Part shown: positions 14,864-23,390 of the stretch, piece after piece | Numbering within the stretch: position 1 is the first letter of the stretch | Layout of the letters: each line of letters opens with the position of its first letter | Origin: an uncultured Erythrobacter sp. | Lineage (GTDB): Bacteria; Pseudomonadota; Alphaproteobacteria; Sphingomonadales; Sphingomonadaceae | Assembly (NCBI RefSeq): GCF_958304185.1 | Contig: NZ_OY284437.1 | Span: 1-64,000, forward strand | DNA length: 64,000 nt | Direction: 5' to 3' | Notes under the pieces: model-generated | Databases searched by the model: none | What the model was told of the DNA's origin: nothing | What the model saw: the letters and a program-made list of their open reading frames with translations, nothing else | Made by a program: the position numbers and the translations under genes

Positions 14864-16102
14864 TTAGATGATCCCGATTGCCTTACCTGCGCGTTCGAAC
14901 ATGCCGAGAATGGTCTGCACCTGATCGGCGGTATGCTCCGCGCAAAGCGAGCAGCGTAGCAGGGTCATCCCCGCAGGGGTCGCCGGGGGCCGCGCGAGAT
15001 TGACGTAGAGGCCTTCCTTGAGCAGCGCCTCCCACATCATCGCGCCCTTTTCGAGATCAGGCATGATGACAGCGATGATCGCGCTTTGCGGGGTTTCGGT
15101 GCCGAGCTTGAAGCCCAATGCCTTCAGCCCGCCGTGCAGCGTGCGGCTGTTCTCCCACAGATGCGCGCGCTTGTTGCCGCCGTGCATCAGCTTGCGGATC
15201 GAGGTGGCCGAGCTGGCCATGACGCTCGGCGGAAGCGCGGCGGTGAACACGTAAGGGCGGCACACCAGCCGCAGCACTTCGAACTTCGGGTGGTTGGAAA
15301 CGCAGAAGCCGCCGACCGTGCCGACGCTTTTGGAGAAGGTGCCGATGATGAAGTCGACGTCGTCCAGCACGCCCTGTTCCTCGGCGACGCCGCGGCCATG
15401 TTCACCGATGAAGCCCATCGAATGCGCCTCGTCGACCAGCACCATCGCGCCGTTTTCCTTGCAGACGCGCACCATTTCCTTGAGCGGGGCGACATCGCCC
15501 ATCATCGAATAGACGCCTTCGAGCACCACCAGCTTGCCCGCGCCTTCAGGGATGCGCTTGAGGCGCTTTTCCAGCGCTTCGACGTCATTGTGCTTGAACG
15601 GCACGACCTCGGCATTGCCCATCGCGCAGCCATCCCAGATCGAAGCGTGGCTATCGATGTCGAGGATGATGTAATCGCCCTTGCCCGCCAGCGTCGAGAT
15701 AATCCCGAGATTGGCCTGGTACCCGGTCGAGAAGACCATCGCGTGATCCATGGCGTAGAATTCGCGCAAGGCGGTCTCGACATCGCGGTGGTCGCGGAAG
15801 GTGCCGTTGAGCACGCGGCTGCCGGTCGTCCCCGCGCCGAAATCCTCCATCGCCTGCTTGCCCGCCGCGATTACGTCCGGATCGAAGGTCATGCCCATGT
15901 AGTTGTAAGTGCCGAGCAGGATCGTATCGCGCCCGTTGCAGATCGCGCGGGTGGGCGAGAGCACCTCTTCCATCACCAGATTGAACGGATCTTCCACCCC
16001 GGCGGCCAGCAAGGTCTCGCGGGTCTGGATGATCGGATCAAACTTCGACAGCAAGTCGATAGGTTCGGCGGCGCCAAGGGTCTCGGTCATAGCGGTCGCC
16101 AT
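14864..16102 (-). CDS. spt: Serine palmitoyltransferase (alpha-oxoamine synthase)
   Basis: A 412-residue PLP enzyme condensing L-serine with palmitoyl-CoA (or an acyl-ACP) to 3-ketodihydrosphingosine, the first step of sphingolipid synthesis. Motifs match the Sphingomonas enzyme: Leu-Gly-Thr-Tyr-Asn-Tyr-Met-Gly-Met, Asn-Gly-Thr-Phe, His152 in Asp-Ser-His-Ala-Ser, Asp224/His227 in Asp-Glu-Ala-His-Ser-Met-Gly, and the PLP lysine Lys258 in Gly-Thr-Phe-Ser-Lys-Ser-Val-Gly. The C-terminal Arg-Pro-Pro-Ala-Thr-Pro-Ala-Gly motif distinguishes it from 5-aminolevulinate synthase. An alternative start is Met5. It follows the ACP gene after 2 nt, so the ACP probably delivers the acyl chain. The presence of sphingolipids supports a sphingomonad host. 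Confidence 0.93.
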   Translation of the reverse strand: MATAMTETLGAAEPIDLLSKFDPIIQTRETLLAAGVEDPFNLVMEEVLSPTRAICNGRDTILLGTYNYMGMTFDPDVIAAGKQAMEDFGAGTTGSRVLNGTFRDHRDVETALREFYAMDHAMVFSTGYQANLGIISTLAGKGDYIILDIDSHASIWDGCAMGNAEVVPFKHNDVEALEKRLKRIPEGAGKLVVLEGVYSMMGDVAPLKEMVRVCKENGAMVLVDEAHSMGFIGEHGRGVAEEQGVLDDVDFIIGTFSKSVGTVGGFCVSNHPKFEVLRLVCRPYVFTAALPPSVMASSATSIRKLMHGGNKRAHLWENSRTLHGGLKALGFKLGTETPQSAIIAVIMPDLEKGAMMWEALLKEGLYVNLARPPATPAGMTLLRCSLCAEHTADQVQTILGMFERAGKAIGII

Positions 16103-16104
16103 TA

Positions 16105-16347
16105 TCAGCTATCCTGCAACTTGTGGACGGCCGCGACGAGCTGGCCCCAGTTTTCGATCTCGGCCTGTTGGTTCATCGAGATGATCACATCGAATTCGTC
16201 TTCGATCTCGGCGACGAAATCCATCACCGTCAGGCTGTCGAATTCGAGATCGCCAGCAAAGGTGGTCGCGCCCTCGATCGTGACGCCCTTTTTGTTGAAG
16301 GGTTCGATCAGCGTACGAATACGATCTTCGACTTCGGCGGGGGTCAT
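16105..16347 (-). CDS. Acyl carrier protein of the sphingolipid operon
   Basis: An 80-residue ACP with phosphopantetheine attachment at Ser38 (Glu-Phe-Asp-Ser-Leu-Thr-Val-Met). It is more basic in helix 1 (Phe-Asn-Lys-Lys-Gly) than housekeeping AcpP. Coupling to spt with a 2-nt gap indicates a dedicated role, as described for the Caulobacter sphingolipid cluster. A TTGACA box on the minus strand at 16435-16430, with a poor -10, may be its promoter and lies in the shared divergent region with the membrane protein gene. Confidence 0.9.
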   Translation of the reverse strand: MTPAEVEDRIRTLIEPFNKKGVTIEGATTFAGDLEFDSLTVMDFVAEIEDEFDVIISMNQQAEIENWGQLVAAVHKLQDS

Positions 16348-16483
16348 GGGCGGCTATGCTTTCTGTGCGTCGGTTGTCGGAGGGGCTATCACCCGGTAAT
16401 ACGGCTGCAAAGCGGCGGATGATGCAGCTTGTCAAGTTTTCGCCGCGCCGCAAGGGGCGGAGGAGCCTGTCCGGGGGGATATG

Positions 16484-17059
16484 ATGGCCGAAGATTTACC
16501 GCAGGCTGAACCGATCAAGGCATCGCCTTCGATGCCGTCGCCCACGGGATTTTCGAACCACGCGATCCATCTGGTGCGCACCACCCAGCAAATCAACATG
16601 ATGCTGAGCCAGATGGCCGACGCCAAGGCTTCGATCCTGATGGGAGCGACGTTCCTTGTCTTCACCATTGCCGTCGGGCAGGCGCGGGGCGGCGCCTTGC
16701 CGTGGTCGCTGGGTGTGCTGGCGCTATTCGCCTTCGTGTCGGCCATGTGCGCGGTGTTCGCCGTGCTGCCCTCGGTCAGCGGCCCGGATCAGGCGACGAG
16801 CAGCAACAGCAATCCGAACAAACTTTTCTTCGGTTACTTCACCCACATGGATGAAACCGAATGGACCGACAGCGTGCTTGACGACCTGCGCGCCGACGAA
16901 ACCGTATTCCGCGCGATGCTGCATGACATCTACCAGAACGGGCAGGTGCTCCAGCGCAAGAAGTACAAATACCTCGCCTATGCCTATAAGAGTTTCATGA
17001 CCGGCCTCACCCTGACAGCGATCACGCTAGCGGTGGAATATGCGGTGCGGTTTGCCTGA
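16484..17059 (+). CDS. Three-helix membrane protein resembling Pycsar effectors (DUF5706)
   Basis: A 191-residue protein. ATG 16484 is preferred over ATG 16481 because the GGGGGG ribosome site then has 5-nt spacing. An N-terminal cytosolic helix contains the family-like Ala-Asp-Ala-Lys-Ala-Ser-Ile-Leu (46-53), which runs into membrane helix 1 (about 50-66). Helix 2 spans 75-96, and helix 3 is at the C-terminus (171-190). This architecture matches the PycTM effector domain that forms pores when bound to cyclic CMP/UMP, but no pyrimidine cyclase is adjacent. It is divergent from the sphingolipid genes and may instead be a housekeeping envelope protein. The family match is from pattern only. Confidence 0.6.
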   Translation: MAEDLPQAEPIKASPSMPSPTGFSNHAIHLVRTTQQINMMLSQMADAKASILMGATFLVFTIAVGQARGGALPWSLGVLALFAFVSAMCAVFAVLPSVSGPDQATSSNSNPNKLFFGYFTHMDETEWTDSVLDDLRADETVFRAMLHDIYQNGQVLQRKKYKYLAYAYKSFMTGLTLTAITLAVEYAVRFA

Positions 17060-17074
17060 AGCCCGCGCTCGGAC

Positions 17075-18694
17075 TTAGGCCACCGCCGCGTCGGCAAGAG
17101 CCTGAGCGGTCTTGTAGTCGGGCTTGCCATTGTTGAGGCGGAGTGAGGTGTCGGTCAGCAGGTAAAGCCGCGGGATCTTGTAGCCGGCCAGCCCGGCGCG
17201 GGCATGGGCATCCAGCGCCTCACGCAAGCCCTCCGCCTCACCTTCGGGCTGCACCACCGCCACCACTTTGCGCCCGAACCGCGCATCGGGCAGGCTGACG
17301 ACCCGGACATCCTGCACCTGCGGATGTTCGAGCAGCACGGCTTCGACCTCCTCGGGAAAAACCTTCTCGCCGCCGGTGTTGATGCACATGTTGTCGCGGC
17401 CGATGAATTCGAGCGTGCCGTCCGATGCCCAACGTGCGCGGTCGCCCGTCATCAGCCAGCGTTGGCCGCCGATCTCGGGGAAGGTCTGGCGGTTCTTCTC
17501 GTCCTCGCCGAGATAGCCCAGCGGCAGCGGGCCGGTGCGCGCGACGATGCCGATGCCTTCGGTGCCGCGCGGGATTTCCTGCAAGTTCTCGTCAAACAGC
17601 TTCGTCTCGCGCCCCGGTAGCGGCTGGAATTTGCCCCCGCCGCTCGATCCGGCGGCCGTGGTGATGACGATGCCCGTGCCCGAGCTTTCCGAAGAGCCCA
17701 ACGCGTCGATAATAGTCAGCGTGGGGTGATGCGCAATCAGCCGGGCTTTAACCGCAGGCGAGAACACCGCGCCCGACGAAGTGATCGAGCGCAGGCTCGC
17801 CAGCACCTCGGCTCCGTCTCCGCGCGCATCCAGCCGGTCTGCCAGCGGCATGGCGAAGGCATCGCCGACGATGAAAATCCCGCGTGCGCCAATCCGCTTG
17901 ACCTCGTCCAACGCCAGATCGGCATCGAACTTCGGCCCCGGCAGCAGCGCTAACGTGCCGCCCTTGAGCAAGTGGATCACCGCCGTAAACTGCCCTGCGC
18001 CGTGCATCAGCGGCGAGAGCAGCAGCATTGGCGAATTGCTGGCCGGATGATCCGGGCCGATGCGGGCGGCTTCGGCCACCTGTTCATCGAGGCTCGTCGC
18101 CACCAGCGGCGGCGTGCCGGGCGGGCGCTGCCATATGCCGATGTTGAACGCACCCCACGCCTGGTCCATCGGCCACATCACCGCTTTTGGCATTCCTGTG
18201 GTGCCGCCGGTCGCGGTCAGGAACAGGGCTTCGGGATCATCGTGGATCGCGAAGTCTGCGGGGATGTCGCTGGCGCACAGATCGGCCCACGCATCGCCGC
18301 CGACATCCACGGTCAGCGCGCCTTCGGGCATCGCTTCAGTAGCGGCATCGGCAAAGTCGCTCTCGGTAAACAGCGTCTTCAATCCGAAGCGCGAGAAGAT
18401 GTCAGCCAGCTCGCGGGCCTTGTAATGGTAGTTCACATTGACCGGCACCAGCCCTGCTTTCACGCAGCCAAAATAGGCGAGCATATAGTCCGGCGTGTTG
18501 CGTAGCATCTGCCCGGCGATGTCACCGCGCTGCAATCCGCGCGCTGTCAGTCCGGCGGCGATCCGGTCGGTCACGGCATCAAACTCGCCCCAGCTTACCA
18601 CCCGCGGCCCGTGGACCAGCGCGGGCCGATCAGGCGGGACCGCTGCCGCCAAAGCTTTCAGGACCAATCCGAAATTCGCGCCCGCAAAAGCCAT
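17075..18694 (-). CDS. AMP-forming acyl-CoA ligase
   Basis: A 539-residue ANL-superfamily enzyme activating a carboxylic acid to its CoA thioester. It has the P-loop-like Thr-Ala-Thr-Gly-Gly-Thr-Thr-Gly-Met-Pro-Lys, the adenylate motif Ser-Ser-Glu-Ser-Ser-Gly-Thr-Gly, Met-Thr-Gly-Asp-Arg-Ala (Asp for ribose) and a C-terminal Leu-Asn-Asn-Gly-Lys-Pro-Asp-Tyr-Lys with the catalytic lysine. ATG 18694 is chosen over GTG 18703 because GAGGAGAG sits 8 nt upstream of it. Divergent from the LuxR-type gene, which may control it. Sequence pattern suggests a medium to bulky acid substrate; none can be named. Confidence 0.88.
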   Translation of the reverse strand: MAFAGANFGLVLKALAAAVPPDRPALVHGPRVVSWGEFDAVTDRIAAGLTARGLQRGDIAGQMLRNTPDYMLAYFGCVKAGLVPVNVNYHYKARELADIFSRFGLKTLFTESDFADAATEAMPEGALTVDVGGDAWADLCASDIPADFAIHDDPEALFLTATGGTTGMPKAVMWPMDQAWGAFNIGIWQRPPGTPPLVATSLDEQVAEAARIGPDHPASNSPMLLLSPLMHGAGQFTAVIHLLKGGTLALLPGPKFDADLALDEVKRIGARGIFIVGDAFAMPLADRLDARGDGAEVLASLRSITSSGAVFSPAVKARLIAHHPTLTIIDALGSSESSGTGIVITTAAGSSGGGKFQPLPGRETKLFDENLQEIPRGTEGIGIVARTGPLPLGYLGEDEKNRQTFPEIGGQRWLMTGDRARWASDGTLEFIGRDNMCINTGGEKVFPEEVEAVLLEHPQVQDVRVVSLPDARFGRKVVAVVQPEGEAEGLREALDAHARAGLAGYKIPRLYLLTDTSLRLNNGKPDYKTAQALADAAVA

Positions 18695-18827
18695 CAGCTG
18701 CACTCTCCTCTGTCACTTTCGCTAGCCCCCCAGGCCGCCCGTTTCCCCTACGTAAATAATGAGGACAAACGGAAAAATTGCGCTAGTGTCCCGAATCAGA
18801 AAACAATGAGAGGAGCAAGGCCTGATA

Positions 18828-19637
18828 ATGGCTACTAATGTTGTCGAACTGCGCACGCCGCAAGGCCGCGAGTCGCTCGAACGGCTGCTCGATTCTGTCA
18901 CCATCACCTGTCCCGAGGATATTCACGATGCCGCGCTGAACCTCGCCCGCATCGCGCAGGAGCGGGGAATGCAGATCGCAGTGTGCGATGACATTTCCTC
19001 GAAGGAGCCGATGGTCGATGCCGATGGCACGATCCTCAACGCCGATATCTTCCGCTGGCTGGATGATGGTGCTCGCTGGTGGGAGGATCACCGTCTGGCG
19101 CTGCATTCGCCCCTGCCGCGCGCCTGCCGCTATGAAAGCGAGCCGTTCTGGGTGAATGCGCAGGGCTTCAACACCCGCTGGCGCAATCATTATTTGGCAG
19201 AAATCGACCTCAACGATTTTGAAAAGCGCTCCTTGTGCAAGGCCGCGATCGTGGTGCCGGTGCATCTGCCGTTCGGCCAGATTTCGGCGAGTAGCTTCAT
19301 TTCGATGGAGCGCGAGAAGGAAGACCTCTCGGCTGAATTCGCCGAATATGGCGCGCTGTTCGCGATGGTTACGCGCTGCTTTGTCGCCGGTTACGTGCAG
19401 GCCAACCGCACCAAGCGGCGCATCCCGTCGGACTGCGTGCTGTCCAAGCGTGAGGTTGAATGCCTGCGCTGGGCCGCGATCGGCAAGACCGACAAGGAGA
19501 TCAGCATGATCCTCAACCGGTCACACGCCACGATCCGCTACCACATCCACCGCGCGGGCGAAAAGCTCGACTCGGTGAACCGCGCGCAGACGATCTTCAA
19601 GGCGGGGCAGCTGGGTTACCTTGGGGCTTCTGACTGA
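18828..19637 (+). CDS. LuxR-family transcriptional regulator (solo)
   Basis: A 269-residue regulator. Residues 1-195 resemble an autoinducer-binding-like sensor (Trp-rich Phe-Trp-Val-Asn-Ala-Gln-Gly-Phe-Asn near 107-115, Val-Pro-Val-His-Leu-Pro-Phe-Gly near 143). Residues 205-262 are a LuxR/GerE helix-turn-helix (Leu-Ser-Lys-Arg-Glu-Val-Glu-Cys-Leu ... Thr-Ile-Arg-Tyr-His-Ile). No LuxI-type synthase is in the window, so it probably senses a metabolite. GAGAGGAGC precedes the start. It lies between the CoA ligase and the VOC/Rieske genes, so control of these catabolic genes is a reasonable inference. A CTAGTGTC box (18783-18790) may be its -10 region. Confidence 0.85.
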   Translation: MATNVVELRTPQGRESLERLLDSVTITCPEDIHDAALNLARIAQERGMQIAVCDDISSKEPMVDADGTILNADIFRWLDDGARWWEDHRLALHSPLPRACRYESEPFWVNAQGFNTRWRNHYLAEIDLNDFEKRSLCKAAIVVPVHLPFGQISASSFISMEREKEDLSAEFAEYGALFAMVTRCFVAGYVQANRTKRRIPSDCVLSKREVECLRWAAIGKTDKEISMILNRSHATIRYHIHRAGEKLDSVNRAQTIFKAGQLGYLGASD

Positions 19638-19645
19638 TTTTCATT

Positions 19646-19744
19646 CCCCCGCCCCGGGCTTGACCCGGGGCCCCGCTGTCGTTTCTCTGGTGATGCGATC
19701 GAGCAGGTAGGAAGCTGGGCCCCGGGTCAAGCCCGGGGCGGGGA
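19646..19744. repeat. GC-rich inverted repeat (type A, copy 1) between convergent genes
   Basis: Two ~28-nt arms built around CCCGGGCTTGACCCGGGG and its complement flank a 35-40 nt variable centre. Each arm is itself a palindrome. The element fills the gap between a plus gene ending at 19637 and a minus gene ending at 19753, so it likely acts as a two-way terminator. A second copy lies at 58048-58130. Confidence 0.85.
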
Positions 19745-19752
19745 TTCGCCTT

Positions 19753-20289
19753 TTACCCCAGCTTCCGCAGCGGCTCGCTTCCGTCCCAGCCCACACCTGC
19801 TGCCTTGATCATGCCGAACAGGTCCGGCCCGTCCGTGGCCTGCTGGAGAATCTCCACCAGCGTCCCCGGCCCGCTACCCGGATCGACATAGATCACCTGA
19901 CTGGTGCCGAAATTGCCCTCGATCACCACTTCGGCGCCCGCTTCGTCGCAAACCCGGCGCGCCTCGGCGATGTCGTCGACCAGAATGCAAACGTGGTGCA
20001 GCCCGTTGCCGGTCGAGCCATATTCGCCGCGATAGATCGACGGGTGATCGTCGCGCGGGCGGATCAGTTCAATCTGCAAGTCGCCCCAATAGGCCAGCGC
20101 GAGATCGAACACAGCATCAGTCGGTTGCCCTCGATATTTCATGCCGTCGAGGTGGATGCCTTCGATGATGTAGAACGGGCCGACGCCCATCACCTGCGTC
20201 CAATGCGCCACCGCTGCATCGAAATCCTCCGGCACGAAAGCCAGCTGCATGATGTCGCCCAGCGCGGCGATCTTTCCCGGCAAAGCCAT
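19753..20289 (-). CDS. VOC-family (glyoxalase/dioxygenase fold) protein
   Basis: A 178-residue vicinal-oxygen-chelate protein with two beta-alpha-beta-beta-beta units. Likely metal ligands are Gln or His in Asp-Ile-Met-Gln-Leu-Ala-Phe (about 16-19), Gln/Glu in Leu-Gln-Ile-Glu-Leu-Ile, His in Gly-Leu-His-His-Val-Cys, and Glu in Gly-Thr-Leu-Val-Glu-Ile-Leu. ATG 20289 is used; a TTG 12 nt earlier would overlap the GGAG ribosome site. A related protein at 58131-58655 has the same C-terminal Gly-Trp-Asp-Gly ending. Such proteins in catabolic clusters are isomerases, lactonases or extradiol-type enzymes; the reaction here is unknown. Confidence 0.8.
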   Translation of the reverse strand: MALPGKIAALGDIMQLAFVPEDFDAAVAHWTQVMGVGPFYIIEGIHLDGMKYRGQPTDAVFDLALAYWGDLQIELIRPRDDHPSIYRGEYGSTGNGLHHVCILVDDIAEARRVCDEAGAEVVIEGNFGTSQVIYVDPGSGPGTLVEILQQATDGPDLFGMIKAAGVGWDGSEPLRKLG

Positions 20290-20409
20290 ATTCCTCTCCA
20301 ATCCGCTAGGGTGACCCCTTGCCGAGACTGTGTGATATTCCCTTCACGAGACACTGCACAAAGTGCGAGGATGAGGACGGGGACACCCCCGAAAGGACAT
20401 CGAAGGCCG

Positions 20410-21837
20410 ATGAACGAGATCAAGGATATTGCCCGCGCTGATCGCTGCCCGGGGATCAGCTACACCGATATGCTCAACGGCGACACGCGGCGTCCGCCCG
20501 ATTACCTGTTCGAGGAAACCACCATTGAGATGGGGGACGAGCCGCTGTCGGTTGCGCCCTATATCTCGGAAGACTTCGCGCGTCAGGAACGCGAGAAGCT
20601 GTGGCCCAACGTCTGGCTGTTCGCCGCGCGTGAGGATGAATTGCCCGATCCGGGCGACACAGTGGTGTTCGACATCGCGGGCAAGAGCTTCCTGCTGATC
20701 CGCCAGAAGGATGGCGGCGTGAAGGCGTTTTACAACGCCTGCCTCCACCGCGGGCGCAAACTGCGCACCGAAAGCGGCAATTCGGTGCAGCTGCGCTGCC
20801 CGTTCCACGGCTTCACCTGGCGCAATGACGGGAGCCTGAAGGAAATCCCCTGCGCGTGGGACTTCAAGCACCTCGAAGGCAAGGACATGGACCTGCCGCA
20901 GGCCCGCGTCGAGCTGTGGCAGGGCTTTGTCATGCTCACCGAGAACCACCGCCTGCCCGATTTCAAGACCTGGCTCGGCCCGGCGGCGTCGCATTACGAG
21001 CGCTATGACTTCGGCAATCGCTACACCGGCATGTGGGTACAAAAGAGGATTCCGGCCAATTGGAAGGCGACCGCCGAGGCCTTCATGGAAGCCTGGCACT
21101 CGGTCACCACGCACCCGCAACTGCTCGCCTTCCTCGGCGATGCGAACACGCGGTACGATCTGATCGGTGATCACTTCAATCGTGCGATCACGCCCTCGGG
21201 TGTGCTCAGCCCGCACGTGAAGGGCAAGAATTCCGATTATGTGCTGGAAAAGATGAACGAATTCTCTGGCGGGGCGGACGCGCGTACCAATCGCCGCTTC
21301 AATGCCAGCGAAGAACCGGCTGAAGGCTATGACGCAGGCGATCCGCTGGGCGCACGCAAGATCCTCGCCGATGCCGGGCGTAAGGGCTTTGCCGAGAACT
21401 ACGGCTATGATTATTCGGACGCCTCGGACACCGAGATTCTCGACAACTTCACCTATAACATCTTCCCCAATTTCGCCCCGTGGATCGGGTTCCTGCCCAC
21501 CTTGGTCTATCGCTGGCTCCCCGGCGACACGCCCGACTGGTGCATCATGGAAATCCGCCTGCTGTTCCCGACCCCCAAGGGTCAGGAACGCCCCCGCGCC
21601 GTCACGCCGACCTATATCCCCGATGACGAGCCCTTCGCTTGGGCCAACGACATCATGGGCCCGCAGCTCGCTAATGTGTTCGATCAGGACATGGCGAACC
21701 TGCCATTCGTGCAGGAAGGCATGAAGAGCATGAAGGAAGGCCTGATGGAGCTGGGCCACTATCAGGACAGCCGCGTGCGGCATTTCCAGACAACGCTGAT
21801 GAAATATGTGAACGGGGAGCTGCCTGCGGCTAAGTAA
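20410..21837 (+). CDS. Rieske non-heme iron oxygenase, alpha subunit (first of two)
   Basis: A 475-residue ring-hydroxylating oxygenase. The Rieske 2Fe-2S site is Cys111-x-His113 with Cys130-x2-His133. The mononuclear iron site includes the His-x4-His pair in Glu-Ala-Trp-His-Ser-Val-Thr-Thr-His. ATG 20410 is the first start giving the family N-terminus; upstream in-frame codons have no ribosome site or conservation. No beta subunit, ferredoxin or reductase is adjacent, so it is probably a homotrimeric alpha-only enzyme using shared electron carriers. It heads an operon with the SDR (6-nt gap) and the TIM-barrel gene. Confidence 0.9.
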   Translation: MNEIKDIARADRCPGISYTDMLNGDTRRPPDYLFEETTIEMGDEPLSVAPYISEDFARQEREKLWPNVWLFAAREDELPDPGDTVVFDIAGKSFLLIRQKDGGVKAFYNACLHRGRKLRTESGNSVQLRCPFHGFTWRNDGSLKEIPCAWDFKHLEGKDMDLPQARVELWQGFVMLTENHRLPDFKTWLGPAASHYERYDFGNRYTGMWVQKRIPANWKATAEAFMEAWHSVTTHPQLLAFLGDANTRYDLIGDHFNRAITPSGVLSPHVKGKNSDYVLEKMNEFSGGADARTNRRFNASEEPAEGYDAGDPLGARKILADAGRKGFAENYGYDYSDASDTEILDNFTYNIFPNFAPWIGFLPTLVYRWLPGDTPDWCIMEIRLLFPTPKGQERPRAVTPTYIPDDEPFAWANDIMGPQLANVFDQDMANLPFVQEGMKSMKEGLMELGHYQDSRVRHFQTTLMKYVNGELPAAK

Positions 21838-21843
21838 GCGGCC

Positions 21844-22596
21844 ATGGGCTTCTCCTTCGATCTCACCGGGCGCACGGCGCTCATCACCGGCGCGTCTTCG
21901 GGGCTGGGCACCCGCTTCGGGCGCATTCTGGCGGCGAGCGGCGCGAATGTGGCGCTGGGCGCGCGGCGGGCGGACCGGCTGGCGGCATTGGCGGGCGAAA
22001 TCGGCCCGTCAGCCGCAGCTGTGCAGATGGACGTCGCGCGTGAGGCTGACATCATCGCCGGGTTCGACGCTGCCGAGGCGGCGTTCGGCCCGGTGGATAC
22101 AGTGATCGCCAATGCCGGGGTGGACGGCGCAGGCATGGCGACCACCATCTCCGAAGAAGAGATCGAACAGACCCTCGCGATTAACTTGAAAGGCGCGATC
22201 CTGACCGCGCGCGAAGGCGCCAAGCGGATGATGGCGCACGGCGTCACCAAAGGCCGGATCGTGATGATTGCCTCGATCACCGCGTTTGAACCCTCACCCG
22301 GCCTCGTCGCCTATGCCGCGAGCAAGGCAGGCGTGGTTCAGGCGGGGCGGACTTTGGCGCGCGAATGGGCGCGGGCCGGGATCAACGTCAACACCGTCTC
22401 CCCTGGCTATATCCGCACTGCGATCAACGATGCGTGGTTCGATACCGAGCCGGGCAAGAAGCAGATCGCGAAGTTCCCCAAGCGGCGGTTGATGGGCGAG
22501 GAGGGGCTCGACGCGATGATGCTGTTCCTGTGCTCGGATGCGTCGGAGTTCGTGACGGGGACGAATTTCGTCCTCGATGACGGACAGACGTTGTGA
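21844..22596 (+). CDS. Short-chain dehydrogenase/reductase
   Basis: A 250-residue classical SDR with the NAD(P) motif Gly-Ala-Ser-Ser-Gly-Leu-Gly (about 16-22), Asn-Ala-Gly-Val, the catalytic Ser in Ile-Ala-Ser-Ile-Thr and Tyr-Ala-Ala-Ser-Lys. The Ala-Arg-Arg-Ala-Asp after strand 2 hints at NADP preference. It likely oxidises or reduces the product of the upstream Rieske enzyme. Its end overlaps the next gene as GTGA. Confidence 0.9.
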   Translation: MGFSFDLTGRTALITGASSGLGTRFGRILAASGANVALGARRADRLAALAGEIGPSAAAVQMDVAREADIIAGFDAAEAAFGPVDTVIANAGVDGAGMATTISEEEIEQTLAINLKGAILTAREGAKRMMAHGVTKGRIVMIASITAFEPSPGLVAYAASKAGVVQAGRTLAREWARAGINVNTVSPGYIRTAINDAWFDTEPGKKQIAKFPKRRLMGEEGLDAMMLFLCSDASEFVTGTNFVLDDGQTL

Positions 22597-23387
22597 GCCG
22601 CCTGATCTCGCTCGCCGCCGGGATCATGCCCGAAGCGACCCCGGCACAGCTGATCGAAGCCGCCGCCGCCAGCGATTTCGACTTCGGCGGCATGTGGGCC
22701 GAGCGCGAGACTTGGACGCCCGCCACCACCCAAGCGATCCGCGCACAGGCGCGCGATGCGGGCGTCGCACTGCTCGACCTCGAAGTCGCCTGGATCATGC
22801 CCGGCGCGCCCGATCCGTGGCTGACCGAATTGGTCCATATCGCTGCTGAACTGGGCGCCAGAAACCTCCTGTGCGTTTCCAGCGATCCTGACATGGCCGC
22901 CACCACCGCCAAGTTTCAGGCGATGGTGGACACGGCCAAAGGCACCGAGGTCAGGGTCAATCTCGAATTCGGTATCTTCACCGAGGTGAAGACGATCCAC
23001 ATGGCCCGCGCCGTGCTGGAAGCGGTTGAGGGCGATGCCAAGGGCCTGCTGGTCGATACGCTCCACTGGTCGCGCTCGGGCGGCACGGCTGAGGACCTCG
23101 CAGCGATCCCGCGTGAATGGCTCAGCTACTGCCAACCCTGCGACGCGCCTGCGGCCGGCCCTGACCTCACCAGTTTCGATGCGATCATCGACGATGCGAT
23201 CAACCGCCGGATGCCGCTCGGCCACGGCGGGCTGGCGCTTGGCGCGATGGTCGACGCGCTGCCCGATCACTTGCCGATGGCCATCGAGGAGCGCTCAGCC
23301 GCCCTGCGCGATGCCTTCCCCGATCTCAATGAACGCGCCCGAGAATGCGCCCGCACCAGCCGCGCGTGGCTTGCCGAGCGGGCGTGA
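22593..23387 (+). CDS. TIM-barrel sugar-isomerase-like protein (AP endonuclease 2 fold)
   Basis: A 264-residue protein starting at GTG 22593, coupled to the SDR stop by 4 nt. Strand-end acidic and His residues (Leu-Glu-Val-Ala-Trp, Asn-Leu-Glu-Phe-Gly, Val-Asp-Thr-Leu-His-Trp-Ser-Arg-Ser-Gly, Leu-Gly-His-Gly-Gly) follow the xylose-isomerase-like barrel, where Glu, Asp and His bind a divalent metal. Members in catabolic operons act as isomerases or hydratases. The exact reaction is unknown. Confidence 0.75.
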   Translation: MSRLISLAAGIMPEATPAQLIEAAAASDFDFGGMWAERETWTPATTQAIRAQARDAGVALLDLEVAWIMPGAPDPWLTELVHIAAELGARNLLCVSSDPDMAATTAKFQAMVDTAKGTEVRVNLEFGIFTEVKTIHMARAVLEAVEGDAKGLLVDTLHWSRSGGTAEDLAAIPREWLSYCQPCDAPAAGPDLTSFDAIIDDAINRRMPLGHGGLALGAMVDALPDHLPMAIEERSAALRDAFPDLNERARECARTSRAWLAERA

Positions 23388-23390
23388 CGC

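Noticed and set aside
14864-16102. 5-aminolevulinate synthase or KBL/BioF instead of serine palmitoyltransferase
   Set aside because: The Asn-Tyr-Met-Gly-Met and Arg-Pro-Pro-Ala-Thr-Pro-Ala-Gly motifs and the adjacent ACP fit serine palmitoyltransferase much better.
15086-16399. 437-codon plus-strand frame across spt and acp
   Set aside because: Antisense of two clearly identified sphingolipid genes.
20344-21783. 479-codon minus-strand frame across the first Rieske oxygenase gene
   Set aside because: The plus strand carries an intact Rieske protein with all metal ligands; the minus frame is an antisense shadow.
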